The notes beneath the pieces are model-generated. The model was not told where the DNA came from and searched no databases. It saw nothing but the letters and a program-made list of their open reading frames with translations. Made by a program: the position numbers and the translations under genes. This document shows, piece by piece, positions 12,155 to 23,637 of a stretch of 43,907 nucleotides of DNA. The DNA comes from Perkinsus marinus ATCC 50983. Its lineage: Eukaryota > Perkinsozoa > Perkinsida > Perkinsidae. Position 1 is the stretch's first letter. The number at the start of each line of letters is the position of its first letter. Where the stretch lies: NCBI RefSeq assembly GCF_000006405.1, contig NW_003202174.1, positions 1 through 43,907 of the forward strand, given 5' to 3'.

Positions 12155-12763
12155 TCAGTTACTATTTTCCAGCATCGTGTGACATGCATCGACTTGCATC
12201 TGTGCCGATCCTTCGACTAACTCTCTACAACTTGAGAGGCTGATATTGCATCTGATCGACTCAATCTTTGAGAGCCCAGCGAGCCGCCGAACAACGCGAC
12301 GGGCTCCGCTTGCAACTCGGAGAGCGGAGCTTACAATTTCCCAATTCGGATTCGCTAATTTGTCATAAATTATTCGGGATCGGCAAAGACGCACGCTGAA
12401 GAATGTTGGAGCCCTCATCGCTTCTCCCTTCCCAACACATCTTAGGAACGTTATTGAGGTTCAACCATCGAGGGGTGGACGGGCTTGCACTTTTCGTGAG
12501 TCCGAGTACTCCGAAAGTTGAGAGGCTTCCTTGATCGCACTCATCGAAAGGAAGTCCGATTCAGACGGGGAGGAGCTTTCACAAGAGAGTCGACCTCTTG
12601 CTTGTCCCATCTCCGCGGAATCGCAATCACAAAAATGAAAAATGTGAATGAACACTGTGGATACTAGATGTAACATGCTTCTATTCGACCACGCGAAGTG
12701 CGCAATTGAGTTGACGAGTTTCGGGTGAGAGGCTGCAATCGGGTTTTGCATCTGGGGGATCAC
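12155..12763 (-). CDS. Two adjacent minus-strand ORFs, unrecognised
   Basis: ORFs of about 100 aa (12461-12763) and 87 aa (12155-12418) follow one another on minus. The second has a basic stretch (ASGARRVVRRLAG). Base composition is more GC-rich and codon choice looks different from the flanking genes. They could be exons of one gene or a decayed mobile element; no motif decides it. Confidence 0.2.
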
Positions 12764-13061
12764 ACTGGACTGGAGAACTCAATTCATAGAGCCTGATCAA
12801 AGACTAACAACCAATCTAACGATAAGTATGTTGATAGCATCGGCGAAAAGCCTGGATAAAATCAAATGCCTAGGCGAGATGGATGGTCTTGTTTGCTCAT
12901 CATCGCCACTACCTAATAAAACGTCATACAGATCGTGACAACATCGAGACATTGCCATATCAGAGTTATTTAATCACGTCATCTGGAAGCTCTATTTCAC
13001 GTTACAAAGTTACATGAGTTACGAAGGTCGTTGAGCACCATGGTTTCCACGACGCCGAATC

Positions 13062-15943
13062 TTATACAATACGGGCCACATGCATGACAAGCAAAGTGGT
13101 GAATAGGCTAGGAGTATTGAACCCTACCAAGGAGGACCATCTGTCGAGGCTCGTGTTAACCGCACTTACTATAACCACCACGGGGCTGATGACTCGTGCA
13201 GAGGGATTTGGCGATTGATCCGTTTTCAGAGGATATACCCAGAGAGAAAGAGCCAGTTGAACTGCGTAACCCATGCAGCTCAAAGCCTTGATATTAGCGT
13301 TCGCCATAGTATGGTATCTGAAGGGTTCCAACAGAAGTGGTCTCCACTCGCTGGAGATCTTGCATTCCTACGAAGTTTCCTGATACATAGCGTTTACGAT
13401 TACTGGAAGCTGCGATAGGTATACCGAAAAGCCAGCAGCCATGATTCCGAGAAGAGCGAGTACCACAACATAATCAACCACAGATGGGTCTTCAACCAAT
13501 TGCCACGCTCCTCCTGGTGCACTGGATTCCTGATAGTGGTTAACAATGGAATAAGATTTTGCAACAATAGAACAATGGACTTACGGGTGCGTAGTTTGGC
13601 TTAAGGAAGGAGCCTGAAGGGGCCCTCTCATCCAGGAGACTCGTTGTGACTGCGAATGTAGCTAAGCCGATGATTAGGAAACTCGTACCGAGGAGAACAA
13701 CCTAAGAATGCATTTTACTCGGCCTTTAAAAATGATGCTGTTGGTAACAGTAGCTTGAGATTCTCGAATAGACTTGAATAACGATCAGGATTTGGTATAT
13801 ATGGGGTACAACACCTAGGGTCAGCCTTTCGGGATAAAGCCATTCAGAAATTCAGATTTCCCATAGATCTCCCACAATGCTGGGAAGAGGCGTACTAGTT
13901 CCTCACATCGCGTTTCCGGCACCAAGATGTCTTGTATAAAACGAGAGAGAACAGGAGAGACGAACCGCCAGTGAGCGCCTGGAGAAAGCCTGCAATAAGA
14001 TTGCCAACACGGGGCCCAAGGATCGGATCGACTAAGTATAGGATGAAATCTCCATAAAGGAATCCTTCAACCTGAGTAACAGGAGGGGATAATATTCGAT
14101 AAACGACATTTTGCTGACCATGCCACTGATAAGAAGAAGAGGTGTAAACACTCTGTATTTCACGCTCCGGAGGGGGAATAACATCGTCTCGATGGGCGAG
14201 GTATGAGGAGCCGGTGTGCCTACAAGGTATATCAACAACGAGTTGTTGCAAGTCATGAGTCTTTATCCACGAAAACATTTGTGAATACTCTTCTCACCTG
14301 GTATAACATCAGTCCGCGGACAGGGTGGTATAGCCAAATATAGGAATATCCCACTGAGAGTGAACAACCCAGAAGACCAGAAAGCTAACATCAGGTAACT
14401 GAGTGATGATGATGATGATGATGATGATGATGACAAGCTGAATTGAATATTGGACGAATCAGTGCGCTGTAGAAAAGACCCTGAGTCAGAGTCCCTGACC
14501 TGGCCGCATTTCCATCATCAATGTTAGTGTGCAAGTACACTGTTTGGAAAAGCATATTGACGATGCCAGCACCAAAAAGGGAAAAGAAGTAGATACCAAA
14601 GAACCTGCAGAGTATGGATCTGTTGAGTTGGGAGAAAGATATCTAAATTCTCATCACTACCAAGACACGTGTTTGGACAGCTTTCTATGAAAGTTATCAC
14701 GAGTAAGGATCTCCTCGGGAGCATCACTTCTCGTAGGATCTCGGCAACAAAAATATCTACACAGTCGTTCAGAGATATGATAATGATAATAATGGCGTAC
14801 GCGGAGCGGCCGACTATGATATAGCCAGTGACGACTTCTAGTGGATAGAGCAGTGCAGCTATCACACTAGCAAACATATACCCCGCAAACGCGAAAGATA
14901 CTATAGCGCTACCCAGGACTAGGTAGTATCTGTGTTCATCTTAGTATGACGGGGTGACAAGGAAAGTAGTAGTAGTAGCCGATATTACACGTGGACTCCG
15001 GCACCAAAAGCACCCAGGGAAAGTAAATATTTCACTCCACTTCGGAGCTCGAACCATCGATGTATCCGTGGACAAAACCAGCTAACACACACTTCTATCG
15101 CCAACCTAAGAACAGGCGGAAGTTATCGAAATACCTTGTGATAGGAAGAAGGGAGTTATAGTGAAAAGGAGCCATAGATTGTGATTCAAGGAACTGACGT
15201 GAGGGGGGAGGGAGGAGGAAAGAACAAATGGAAAACTGCATTGCAGATTCGCAATCTGATCTCGGTGTAGTCTGCCGTTTACCTTCATTCTTTCGATATG
15301 GATCATGCACACCGATTCATGTCATTCAAGGTTGAGCGAGTCTACTACAACATCATCGAACTAGAAAGTCTCGAGTCGAAGGTCGAGCTTTTGATACTAG
15401 GTTATACAACCATTTCGGTATTGAATGAGTACCAACCATATATGGCAACGACTACATATCATATTAGTGAATATGAATCATTCCACTTCATACACTTGTA
15501 GTCACTAATCGGACTGAAGAATGTGCGTGAACTGTATTGTCCTCATGTCAAGGCCGCAAACTACCGCCCGCGTTACATCAAGAAACCTCGGAAAATGGCC
15601 GATCCACCAAATGCAGACACTTCATTGGCATATGCTGAACGAAGACCAGCCTCCACAAACGATTTGGCTATAGCAAGGGCCACACTGAGGAAGAATGGCA
15701 AGAAGAATAGCATGATGAAGGGGAAGAAGGACACTACACTGTCTTGAGCCAGTAAGAGGAATCCTTATATATACTAACCGGGGCAGGGGTCAGAGGGGCG
15801 TGTGAAGAAGAAATGGACATTGAAGACACCCTTCTCGACTTCGAGTCTGTTAAAAGGGAGCTTGTCGATGTGAACCCACGTTGGCGATAATAAGCATTAG
15901 GTTTCTTGCTGATGTCTTGGTCATGATGCACTGACCGATACAA
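13062..15943 (-). CDS. UNC93-like multi-pass membrane protein, array copy A
   Basis: UNC93-type proteins are major-facilitator-like integral membrane proteins of about 11-12 helices. The N-terminal exon (15738-15943) is a polar Ser/Arg-rich tail ending IYKDSSYWLKT. The next exon gives a helix with KSFVEAGLRSAYANE. After an unusually long intron (about 470 bp) comes EVCVSWFCPRIHRWFELRS, then KYLLSLGAFGAG near 15000-15060. Further exons carry LLYPLEVVTGYIIVGRSAY (about 14810-14870), RFFGIYFFSLFGAG (about 14560-14610), DPILGPRVGNLIAG (about 13990-14030), a last-helix exon near 13630-13700 and IKALSCMGYAVQLAL near 13240-13300. The A-P-x-I...K-x-x-L-x-L-G pattern and the FFGIYF motif are what point to UNC93. 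The 5' start is uncertain: an upstream in-frame stretch and an internal Met are alternatives. The stop could lie a little upstream of 13062 if the last intron is spliced differently. Confidence 0.72.
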
Positions 15944-16261
15944 AGGCCCAACGAGACTTTGCCGAGATCGAGACGGACCATGACCATGATCGCGGTGGTG
16001 GTAAGGAGGACCACTTACGGAGACAGAACGGTCTTTGTTGTTGCAGTCCTAGGAAATGATAAGTCCAACCACGATTATTAAGGTATGAATAATTACACTT
16101 GTTTCATGATGATGATAATATTCCCTCTCTCCTCGGAGTATACTTAAGGCAGCAGCCCCTGACACTGTGGCCCTTCTACTACTACTACAGACCAAGGTAG
16201 ACTTTTACCTACATATAATACTGCTACACACAGCTCTGACCACCGACATCAGGCTTACCTT

Positions 16262-17250
16262 CCCGTCCTTCATTCCTTGAAGGGATGTCATGGTCATCAA
16301 CATCATCACTAAAAGTATCTATATCGGATGATCGGCTTGAATTCTCCATACAATCTATACAGATTGGAGGGCCATTCCTAACCAACTGAAATGATATCTA
16401 TCCGGCACCACGATGAATATAAACACAACAGCGAGATTGATGAACATGAGGAAACCTTATGATGGACGGTGAAGAACCCATACAGTGTATTTACATAGAA
16501 TTATGATACGACGATATAGGTTATATCGTATAGCCAGGAACAAACGGCACAACACAAGCTCGACCACCCACATGAGAATAATACCCAACTTTCTTTAGTA
16601 GACTGATGACCACGTTTTTGGTGACACCGAGTTCGTGGTTCCACTGCCGGCGTTTTACACCCATTCAGCCCGACCATTATCAAATGATATGTTCTTATTG
16701 GGGAGCGTGAAAGTCCAGTTTGTGCCGCCTTGAGCCAGATGGCTATGAATCATTCACGGATTATATGTATAATGTAACTAAGTATATAAAACATCGGGAA
16801 GTTCGAAGATCTGTCTCTTCTGCCTCTTCCAACGGTTTCACAGCCAGTTGTTTTGAGGCCGTACCTCATGGGCTTCTCACAAGGCATTGCAGGACATTAT
16901 ATTTTTCGCTACCACTTGCAGTACCGATGGTAGTAGCGATCCGGAAGAGACACTACACGTAGCAGGATGATGGCTTCATAGCAATTGACCGTACTTGGAC
17001 AATTGATAATTATTACCGAGGCCTCCCCCAAGATGACTAGAATGATCGCCCTCGTGCGGCATTACCAGAGTATCAACGAAACATCTACAGCTGAGTAGCC
17101 AATCGATCGGAAATGAGCGGAAGCACCATATGAATAGTGATCTTAATGAAATAAACTCGTGAACCGTAATAATAAAGCTGTGGAATATTTTCTTGTGATA
17201 AGAGCCTAATCCACATCTGCATGAATTAGGATGCGCGGCTTCTGTTCTAT
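16262..17250 (-). pseudogene. Probable C-terminal UNC93-like remnant
   Basis: Between copies A and B, minus-strand segments resemble the last part of the family. AHFRSIGYSAVDVSLIL lies near 17080-17140 and lines up with HYKGLRSVGFIIQLGID of copy B. A helix with GIILMWVVELVLCRLFLAI lies near 16535-16595, and FLMFINLAVVFIFI near 16430-16475. An acidic exon near 16262-16385 (SDIDTFSDDVDDHD) ends at a GTAAG donor. No N-terminal exons fit between 17250 and the stop of copy B at 17304, so this looks like a truncated duplicate, or 3' exons of a decayed copy. The weak similarity is by eye only. Confidence 0.3.
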
Positions 17251-17303
17251 TTCTTGTAAATCGCATGTTTCGCAGTAGGGCGCCGCCCCTCTCAGTCAAC
17301 CTT

Positions 17304-19277
17304 TTATTCACCGATTTTTAACCAGCGATAACCCAGTGGTATGTAAGAAAGGATCGACAAAACCTGAAAGCTTATGGTGACGAAATTGTCCACTACGATG
17401 ATCCTCACCAGTATTATGAGAGCAGCTATGATATTGGAGGTATGAGATATACCATAGTAAGACGATACGAAAGTATCGATACCCAGTTGTATGATGAATC
17501 CGACACTGCGTAAACCCTTGTAATGGGTGGATACCTGTAGATAATACCTGATAGATAAAGGCGTAATAATACGAGTAGATGTAGTTCCTGCTGTTCAACT
17601 TACGGCGTTGCTTGATATATCCGTTGTGTGACAGATAGTATATGAACTTTGTAGGGAACTAATCCCAGGCCAATGAGGATAATGCCAAAGATAACAATGA
17701 AATAGTCATAAACCTCAACATCATCAACTTTGGTCCAGTCCTCTATATCTCCAGGTACCTGATGATGATGGTGAGAGAAGCCTGATAGAGGTATGCCACC
17801 ACAAGAGGGATAAGGGCTTACTCTAATGTAGTTGATGCCAATAGGGGAATTTGGATAACTATCGGTCGTCGGATGTAGCAAGATAAGAAGTGATAATGTT
17901 GCACAATAAGCCATTGCTACTACTAATGCGACGGCACCTAGTAAGAGTACCTGCATAACAACAACAAGCGTTCTGCTGATGCTGATGCTGCTGCTGACAC
18001 TTAAGCGTCTTCTTACTGTTCTCAGCCTGCAGACTCCTCGGTAAACGAGATAACCATACATGAGGGCTATACAACCATCAACCAAGAGAGCGAATCCTGT
18101 TACCAAAGAGGTGGATCTGGGGCCTATCCTCGGAGCCGATATATACATTACGAAGTCGACGTAACCGTAAGCTTCTAACTAACAAGAAGGAAAGACAGAT
18201 ATCGTCGTCGTCGTCTTAAGTGGTGATGGGAGAGCAGCAGGTTGGACTCACCATCCCACAGAGAATTAACAATAATGCATAAGGAGTAAAAGTACGATGG
18301 GTGATAGCAAAGATTAAGGTTTTCCATGGCGATACACATGGCGTTGGACTACCTGAAATATTGAACAGCAGTAGTACCGATGGAAGGATAGTAGTAATAG
18401 TAGAGTATAACCTGGTATGACATCACTACGTGGAGATGGAGGTATGGATAGGTACGAGAATGCTCCCATAAGGCCTACCATACCAAGAGCCCAGAACGTC
18501 AATCCCTTGTATCTGAGGAGCAAGCCTTCGATGCGCCAGTAAATATGTTATTATCTCACTCTCCTAGACCCATGTGGTGAGGAAGCTGTAATAGTAGGAT
18601 ACCGAGTAGGAGACATAATATGCCAGAGCCGGCGTAGAAACCGAAATAGACGCCATAGAACCTGGCAACAGCTCTATGATACTAATAATGATACTCAGAT
18701 GGATATACAAATATTACCTTGCTAATTCCCGGCCAAGAGGACCCTCACTGCCGTTATGACCCATATCCCACATACTCAGGAATCTTGAATGACGATTGTT
18801 GTTGTTGTTGTTGTTGAGGTTATCATCTTTAAGAGTTGGATCGTGGAGGCGGAAGTATCTATACTATAATGATCGTAGTATGGACCATTATAACACTGTT
18901 AGTACGCTGCTCTAGCGACAAGTGATACTGCTCCAACTGTTGAGAGGGGGTACACAAGACCATCCACTGCGAATGCTATGATATTGGAAATAACATCTCC
19001 AACACTCTGATAAGGGGGGTCACTGCTGCCAGCCATATAATACCTATTATCATAATAATATCTCGGGTCCGCCATCAGACCGCTATCGAGGATCATTCCA
19101 TGAGAGATATGGATGGATAACACTCCATCATCACTACCAGCAACAGCAGTAGTCTCTTACACATAGATCACCGGTCCACACCCTCCAATGAACAATAGAT
19201 ATTTAGCCTGAGTGTGGACTTCGAACCATCTGTATAACATAGGGATAAAGCAGAACGTTGCGGACTCTATCCCATAC
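17304..19277 (-). CDS. UNC93-like multi-pass membrane protein, array copy B (5' exons lost in gap)
   Basis: The first visible exon begins at 19277 after an AG acceptor and reads YGIESATFCFIPMLYRWFEV, then HTQAKYLLFIGG. Later exons give GLVYPLSTVGAVSLVARA (about 18905-18960), ARFYGVYFGFYAGSG (about 18630-18680), SPWKTLIFAITHRTFTPY (about 18270-18330), APRIGPRSTSLVTGFALL (about 18080-18140), a GIILIGLGLVPYKVHIL helix (about 17650-17700), and a C-terminal exon with HYKGLRSVGFIIQLGIDT ending YRWLKIGE at the stop 17304-17306. The C-terminal pattern (helix, KGLRSVGF, two hydrophobic helices) matches the end of UNC93 proteins. By comparison with copies A and C, two N-terminal exons are missing; they should lie in or beyond the gap at 19305. 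Confidence 0.78.
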
Positions 19278-19304
19278 CTATAGAGATACCACAGAGAAGT
19301 CTAG

Positions 19305-19404
19305 NNNNNNNNNNNNNNNNNNNNNNNNNNNNNNNNNNNNNNNNNNNNNNNNNNNNNNNNNNNNNNNNNNNNNNNNNNNNNNNNNNNNNNNNNNNNNNNN
19401 NNNN
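19305..19404. other. Assembly gap of 100 N inside the UNC93-like array
   Basis: Exactly 100 N, the usual placeholder for unknown length. It removes the 3' half of copy C and the first two exons of copy B. Confidence 0.99.
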
Positions 19405-20619
19405 AGTGATAAGAGATACAATCTGTATACAACAGCTGTTGATGATGCCTCCTTTGCTCACTCATTAAGCGTGGTACTGACAGTAACGTTGGGTAAAACT
19501 AATGAACCCAGAATTAGAATCATGATTCCCGAGACACCGAATAGGGCGAAGTAAATGGCGAAGAACCTAAGTTCCATGGGGAACGATAGGGTATAAGGAA
19601 ATAGTGTCACCATACTTTGATAAGACTTTTCCGAGTGCTTTTTTGAATCCAATAGCATCGTGCCATGTAGTTTGAGAGGGATCCGCGATTGTGACGAAAT
19701 CAATGCAACGCTGTACTCCAGCCAGCAAGCCATGTTGCGTATCGTCGTCGTCGTCGCCATTGCTATGATGATGATGATGACGATGATACCTATCCTCCCC
19801 ATCATCTCGCTGCTGAGCTCTATGTTCTAGAGTTAAAGGGCGCGTAGGATCACGGCACTCAAAGTACCTTGTAAGGGCGAACAATGATGATGATACTGCT
19901 GCTGCTGGGTCGTGCAGTAGTCGTAGCAGTCTTACCCACAACGCCCTATAATAGCATAATTAGTAATCTCTACGAGAGGGTACATAATACCAACCAGAAT
20001 TGCTGTTACTAGATACCACGGTGAATTGGCTGGTGTATTCTCTGGATAATTGGTAGCATAAGCCAGTTGATAACTACCAACAAGTGTAGCCTGTCCCTCT
20101 ATACAATAATTCAATATTACATATAGATTACAATGAACAGAGTCCCAAGGGAGCTGAGGAACTTAGCCTGTGTATGGAGCTCGAACCATCGATATATCAT
20201 CGGGGCCACGGTGAAGCATATAGGCACTTCTGCAGCGTATCTAATTAGGGAGTAGAGTAGACACGACTAACATGTAGTAGTAATAGTAAGTTGTGTGAGT
20301 GCTACATCATGTACACTACATGAGGAAATGTGCCAGATAGGCTATTGAGCCGAACATTGAACCCTCCACCAGCAATGCTGCTCTAATACCAGCTTCTAGA
20401 AACAGCTGGGCCACTCCAAGAGAGAATCTGGGATACTATCGTCGAGAATAGTAGCATTGAGAGTATCCTAGTATCCTACACTATCTTCATCCAATAAGTG
20501 TAGTCTTTATAGATCGCTATGTCACTAGGCCCTATTGGACGACGCGATAAACGTGATCGTTGATTGGCCGTAAGACCATTGGGCCGTCCCTCAGGAGTGA
20601 TGTGCGAAGTGAAAGCCAT
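19405..20619 (-). CDS. UNC93-like multi-pass membrane protein, array copy C (3' half lost in gap)
   Basis: An ATG at 20619 opens a polar N-terminus (MAFTSHITPEGRPNG) that ends IAIYKDYTYWMKI, matching the IYKDSSYWLKT of copy A. The donor at the same codon leads to LFLEAGIRAALLVEGSMFG, then AEVPICFTVAPMIYRWFEL, HTQAKFLSSLG, VGIMYPLVEITNYAIIGR and, through a GTATGG donor, FFAIYFALFGVSGIMILIL just before the gap. Intron positions coincide with copy A where both are visible, which is the best evidence that these are tandem duplicates. The loop exon (19567-19941) contains a histidine run and an acidic run coded by simple repeats. The clean start at 20619 makes this the best guide to the family's N-terminus here. 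Confidence 0.75.
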
Positions 20620-21249
20620 GATATTGGGAGCTTCCGAGTGTGTTGATAACTTACTCAGCCTCTGAGAATGAAGTAGATAGTTATTCGATAATAACCACCA
20701 TTACATGTCCATGATTATTTCTCATTGTATTGGTTTTATCCTTCTCAGTAGTTCCATGCTCAGCTACTGAAGATTAGAGCAAGAGCCAGTAAGGAGCCCA
20801 GGAAGGAGGTGGTATGTATGGCCTACCACCAGAAATAGCTGGAGAGATGTCCGCAGTTGAACTGGTCATTGTGAGCAAGGAAGCACATGAACACTATGAA
20901 CAACAACAATACCGTCGTGGGTAGTGGTGGATGATGATGTCAGTACTCACGTCGCTCCTAAAGGTATGAACAACGGCAATGAGGAGGAAGTGATAGTCTA
21001 GACCCGTTATCACTAACTAACACAACAAGGCCATGCTGTGGTTATATTCCCATAACAAGATGATCGGATGCCAATTAAGGTGCCTCATGGATGATAACAA
21101 ATCTCACAGTAAAGACCACCACCACTGTAAGGAGGACATACACTCCTGAACTGCAACAGCAGCAGCAGCAATATGATCATCTACTACCATGTTGGGCGCC
21201 TTACCAGATGATGCAACTGTCTTTATAAGACAGTAAGTGATGATGATGA
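20620..21249. other. Intergenic region upstream of UNC93-like copy C
   Basis: No convincing ORF. Short trinucleotide runs (CAG near 21155, GAT near 21240) are present. Expected to hold the copy C promoter. Confidence 0.4.
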
Positions 21250-21959
21250 TTATTGATCACCATCGGATGCCTCTAACGATGCCAGCTGCGTTGATTCAAC
21301 TTCGACTTCCGTAGAATCCTGGAAATACTACTCCTATCTAATCACTGTGATACTCCTACCACATGATGGAGTTGTCTTCTAAGTACCCTCTCTGCCTCAT
21401 TTGGCCCATGCCCCTCCTCCTCTGTCAGGTGTGGCTGCCTTCTAAGTACCCTCTCTGCCTCATTTGGCCCATGCCCCTCCTCCTCTGTCAGGTGTGGCTG
21501 CCTTCTAAGTACCCTCTCTGCCTCATTTGGCCCATGCCCCTCCTCCTCTGTCAGGTGTGGCTGCCTTCTAAGTACCCTCTCTGCCTCATTTGGCCCATCC
21601 CCCTCCTCCTCTGTCAGGTGTGGCTGCCTTCTAAGTACCCTCTCTGCCTCATTTGGCCCATGCCCCTCCTCCTCTGTCAGGTGTGGCTGCCTTCTAAGTA
21701 CCCTCTCTGCCTCATTTGGCCCATGCCCCTCCTCCTCTGTCAGGTGTGGCTGCCTTCTAAGTACCCTCTCTGCCTCATTTGGCCCATGCCCCTCCTCCTC
21801 CTCTGTCAGGTGTGGCTGCCTTCTAAGTACCCTCTCTGCCTCATTTGGCCCATCCCCCTCCTCCTCTGTCAGGTGTGGCTGCCTTCTAAGTACCCTCTCT
21901 GCCTCATTTGGCCCATCCGACCCGATGGTTTGAGCAGAAGCAGGTGGCCAATCCGAATC
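21250..21959 (-). CDS. Charged 21-residue repeat protein, two 3' exons
   Basis: Read on minus, the 63-bp repeat array is an open exon (21363-21959, 199 codons) bounded upstream by an acceptor (cgcttag). It begins DSDWPPASAQTIGSDGPNE and continues with repeats of the type QPHLTEEEGHGPNEAERVLR. It ends QLHH at a GTGG donor; a 44-bp intron (21319-21362) leads in phase to a terminal exon, 21250-21318, reading DSTEVEVESTQLASLEASD and ending at TAA. The hydrophilic, acidic composition and the two clean splice sites favour this strand over the hydrophobic plus-strand reading of the same DNA, which starts at an ATG at 21363. Exons further 5' are not settled; one candidate spans about 21990-22110. No known domain; the repeats may be surface-exposed or disordered. 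Confidence 0.55.
21373..21917. repeat. 63-bp minisatellite, about nine copies
   Basis: Near-identical 63-bp units, each starting tctaagtaccctctctgcct. One unit carries an extra CTC triplet (66 bp), and a few carry catccc instead of catgcc. Unit length and the one indel are multiples of three, so the frame is preserved on both strands. Confidence 0.97.
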
Positions 21960-22143
21960 CTAAGCGAACACCCCCCATACCCTCATATCTTACCCTGCAC
22001 ACAACGACTAACAAGGGACCTACCGTCCACGGTATTGCTCTCTGTAATCTTGAGGTGCGAGTTGTTCGCCGTTTCTGAGCTCTTTGGCACGGACAGAGGG
22101 CACCGAGAGGACACTAAGAGATAGAATGCCGCCCCTAGCCCCA

Positions 22144-22144
<1 letters not shown>

Positions 22145-22203
<59 letters not shown>
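22145..22203. repeat. (ACT)n microsatellite
   Basis: About 59 bp of uninterrupted ACT/TAC triplets. Produces artefactual poly-Tyr, poly-Ser and poly-Val ORFs. Confidence 0.98.
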
Positions 22204-22973
22204 AGAGTCCTGCAGCACATCGAGACACATACGGCACTTCCGTTCCCACAAAGCCCCACCACGACGTTTCAATGCATCCATAACCTCTGGAGATAGACAC
22301 TGAGAGAGCGGCCACGTAAACGAAGATATTCCAGTAGTGATACCCTCATAGGCCATGTTTGCCCTCGGGTGGCCTCAGCAAGGGACCATCTACCCAACCG
22401 TACTGGAACCACTGAAAAAGCAGTAAATGTTATTATAGCTCCTTGATGAATACCAAATGGGTGTAGCACTTTAGCACTGTAGTCCTTTTAGCGAACAACA
22501 CATTCAGCATGATTCGAGTTATGGTTGTGTGGAGTTTGACAACTTACAGCTAATAGTTACTTGTATAGGGCTCCACTCTATTCGGTTGCTGGAGACTCCT
22601 GCTGCTCGTGGTGACACTACAGGTAGGTTAGAGTAGTGCCGTCTACCACTTACTCTAACCCCTACAGGCCCCTTGTATTGTTCTTGTTGCTCTATCATGA
22701 CAAAGTTTTAAAGAATCTAAAGGTCCACAAAAGGATATTCTAAAGTAATGGTTCGCGTTATCTTAGCAACTACAAGCAAAGCTCGCTCCGTAGGACCGTT
22801 ACTCATCATTTAATACCCACAGTGTGAGTCTATTCACGGAGAAGCTCAGTAAGGGTCGAATCCCACTATTTTGTCAGGCGCGCGCTACTTGCATAGCGTG
22901 ATCGATGAGACTCATAAGAAGCCGTGGTGGTGTTTTCTCAACCTTCCTCTGTGGCTAAGGCTCTGCTACAACT
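22204..22973. other. Upstream region of RPL17
   Basis: About 770 bp without a credible gene. It should contain the RPL17 promoter and 5' UTR; I see no obvious TATA-like or other named element. Confidence 0.4.
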
Positions 22974-23637
22974 ATGCGTTATACTTACGAACCTCGTAAC
23001 CCCGCGAAGGCTGTCCGTGTCCGTGGATCTGATATCCGTGTTCACTACAAGAACACCTATGAGGTGTGTCAGGCCATCAAGGGTATGGGCCTCAAGGCTG
23101 CTCAGACGTAATATTTACTACACGTTTTCTTGCTCATTGCTTTAGGATGTATCGTATGCTTGTTGTTCAGTTACCTTGAGGATGTCATGGAGCACAAACA
23201 GGTTGTTCCCTTCCGCAAGTTCTGTGGTGGTGTCGGCCGTACTGCCCAGGCTAAGGCCTTCAAGGCTACTCAGGGTCGCTGGCCTACCAAGTCTTGCAAG
23301 GTCGTCCTTGGTCTCCTCCGTCAGGCTGAGGCCAATGCCGACTATAAGGGTGTTGATGCTGAGAGTATGACTCTCACTCACGTCCAGGTCGACGAGGCCC
23401 AGAGGGGTCGTCGTCGTACCTACCGTGCCCATGGTCGTATTGGACCCTACATGAGCTCTCCTGCCAACATCGAGTTCATCTTCGAGCAAGATGATGAGAC
23501 TGTTGAGAAGCCTGCTGAGTCCACCAGGGTAGTATAGCATGAGGATTTAATTATTTCGTAGTATACATTCTATTTTGTAGATTGTCAAGTTCACCAAGAA
23601 GCAGTTCGCCAAGCGCCGTCTTCACATTGGTAACTAA
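22974..23637 (+). CDS. RPL17: 60S ribosomal protein L17 (uL22), three exons
   Basis: Structural protein of the large ribosomal subunit that lines the peptide exit tunnel. Exons 22974-23107, 23171-23528 and 23581-23637 give 182 residues, close to the usual ~184. The N-terminus reads MRYTYEPRNPAKAVRVRGSD, followed by VHYKNTYEVCQAIKGM, YLEDVMEHKQVVPFRKF, QGRWPTKSCKVVLGLL and the hallmark RRRTYRAHGRIGPYMSSP. Introns are 63 and 52 bp. Most family members start M-V/A-R-Y; here the start is M-R-Y, so a tiny upstream coding exon cannot be excluded, but the ATG at 22974 fits the length. The GC-biased third positions suggest high expression. The third exon supplies only the last 18 residues. Confidence 0.96.

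Noticed and set aside
13215-13418. Plus-strand ORF at 13215-13418
   Set aside because: Antisense to the C-terminal helix exon of UNC93-like copy A, which aligns with copy B.
21373-21917. CRISPR-like array
   Set aside because: Units are directly abutting near-identical repeats with no variable spacers, in a eukaryotic genome; it is a minisatellite.
21363-22124. 253-codon plus-strand ORF over the 63-bp repeats
   Set aside because: Its hydrophobic product is the shadow of the minus-strand charged repeat, which has matching splice sites and an acidic terminal exon. Not fully excluded.
22084-22356. Poly-Tyr, poly-Ser and poly-Val ORFs
   Set aside because: Simple translations of the (ACT)n microsatellite with no support in the flanks.
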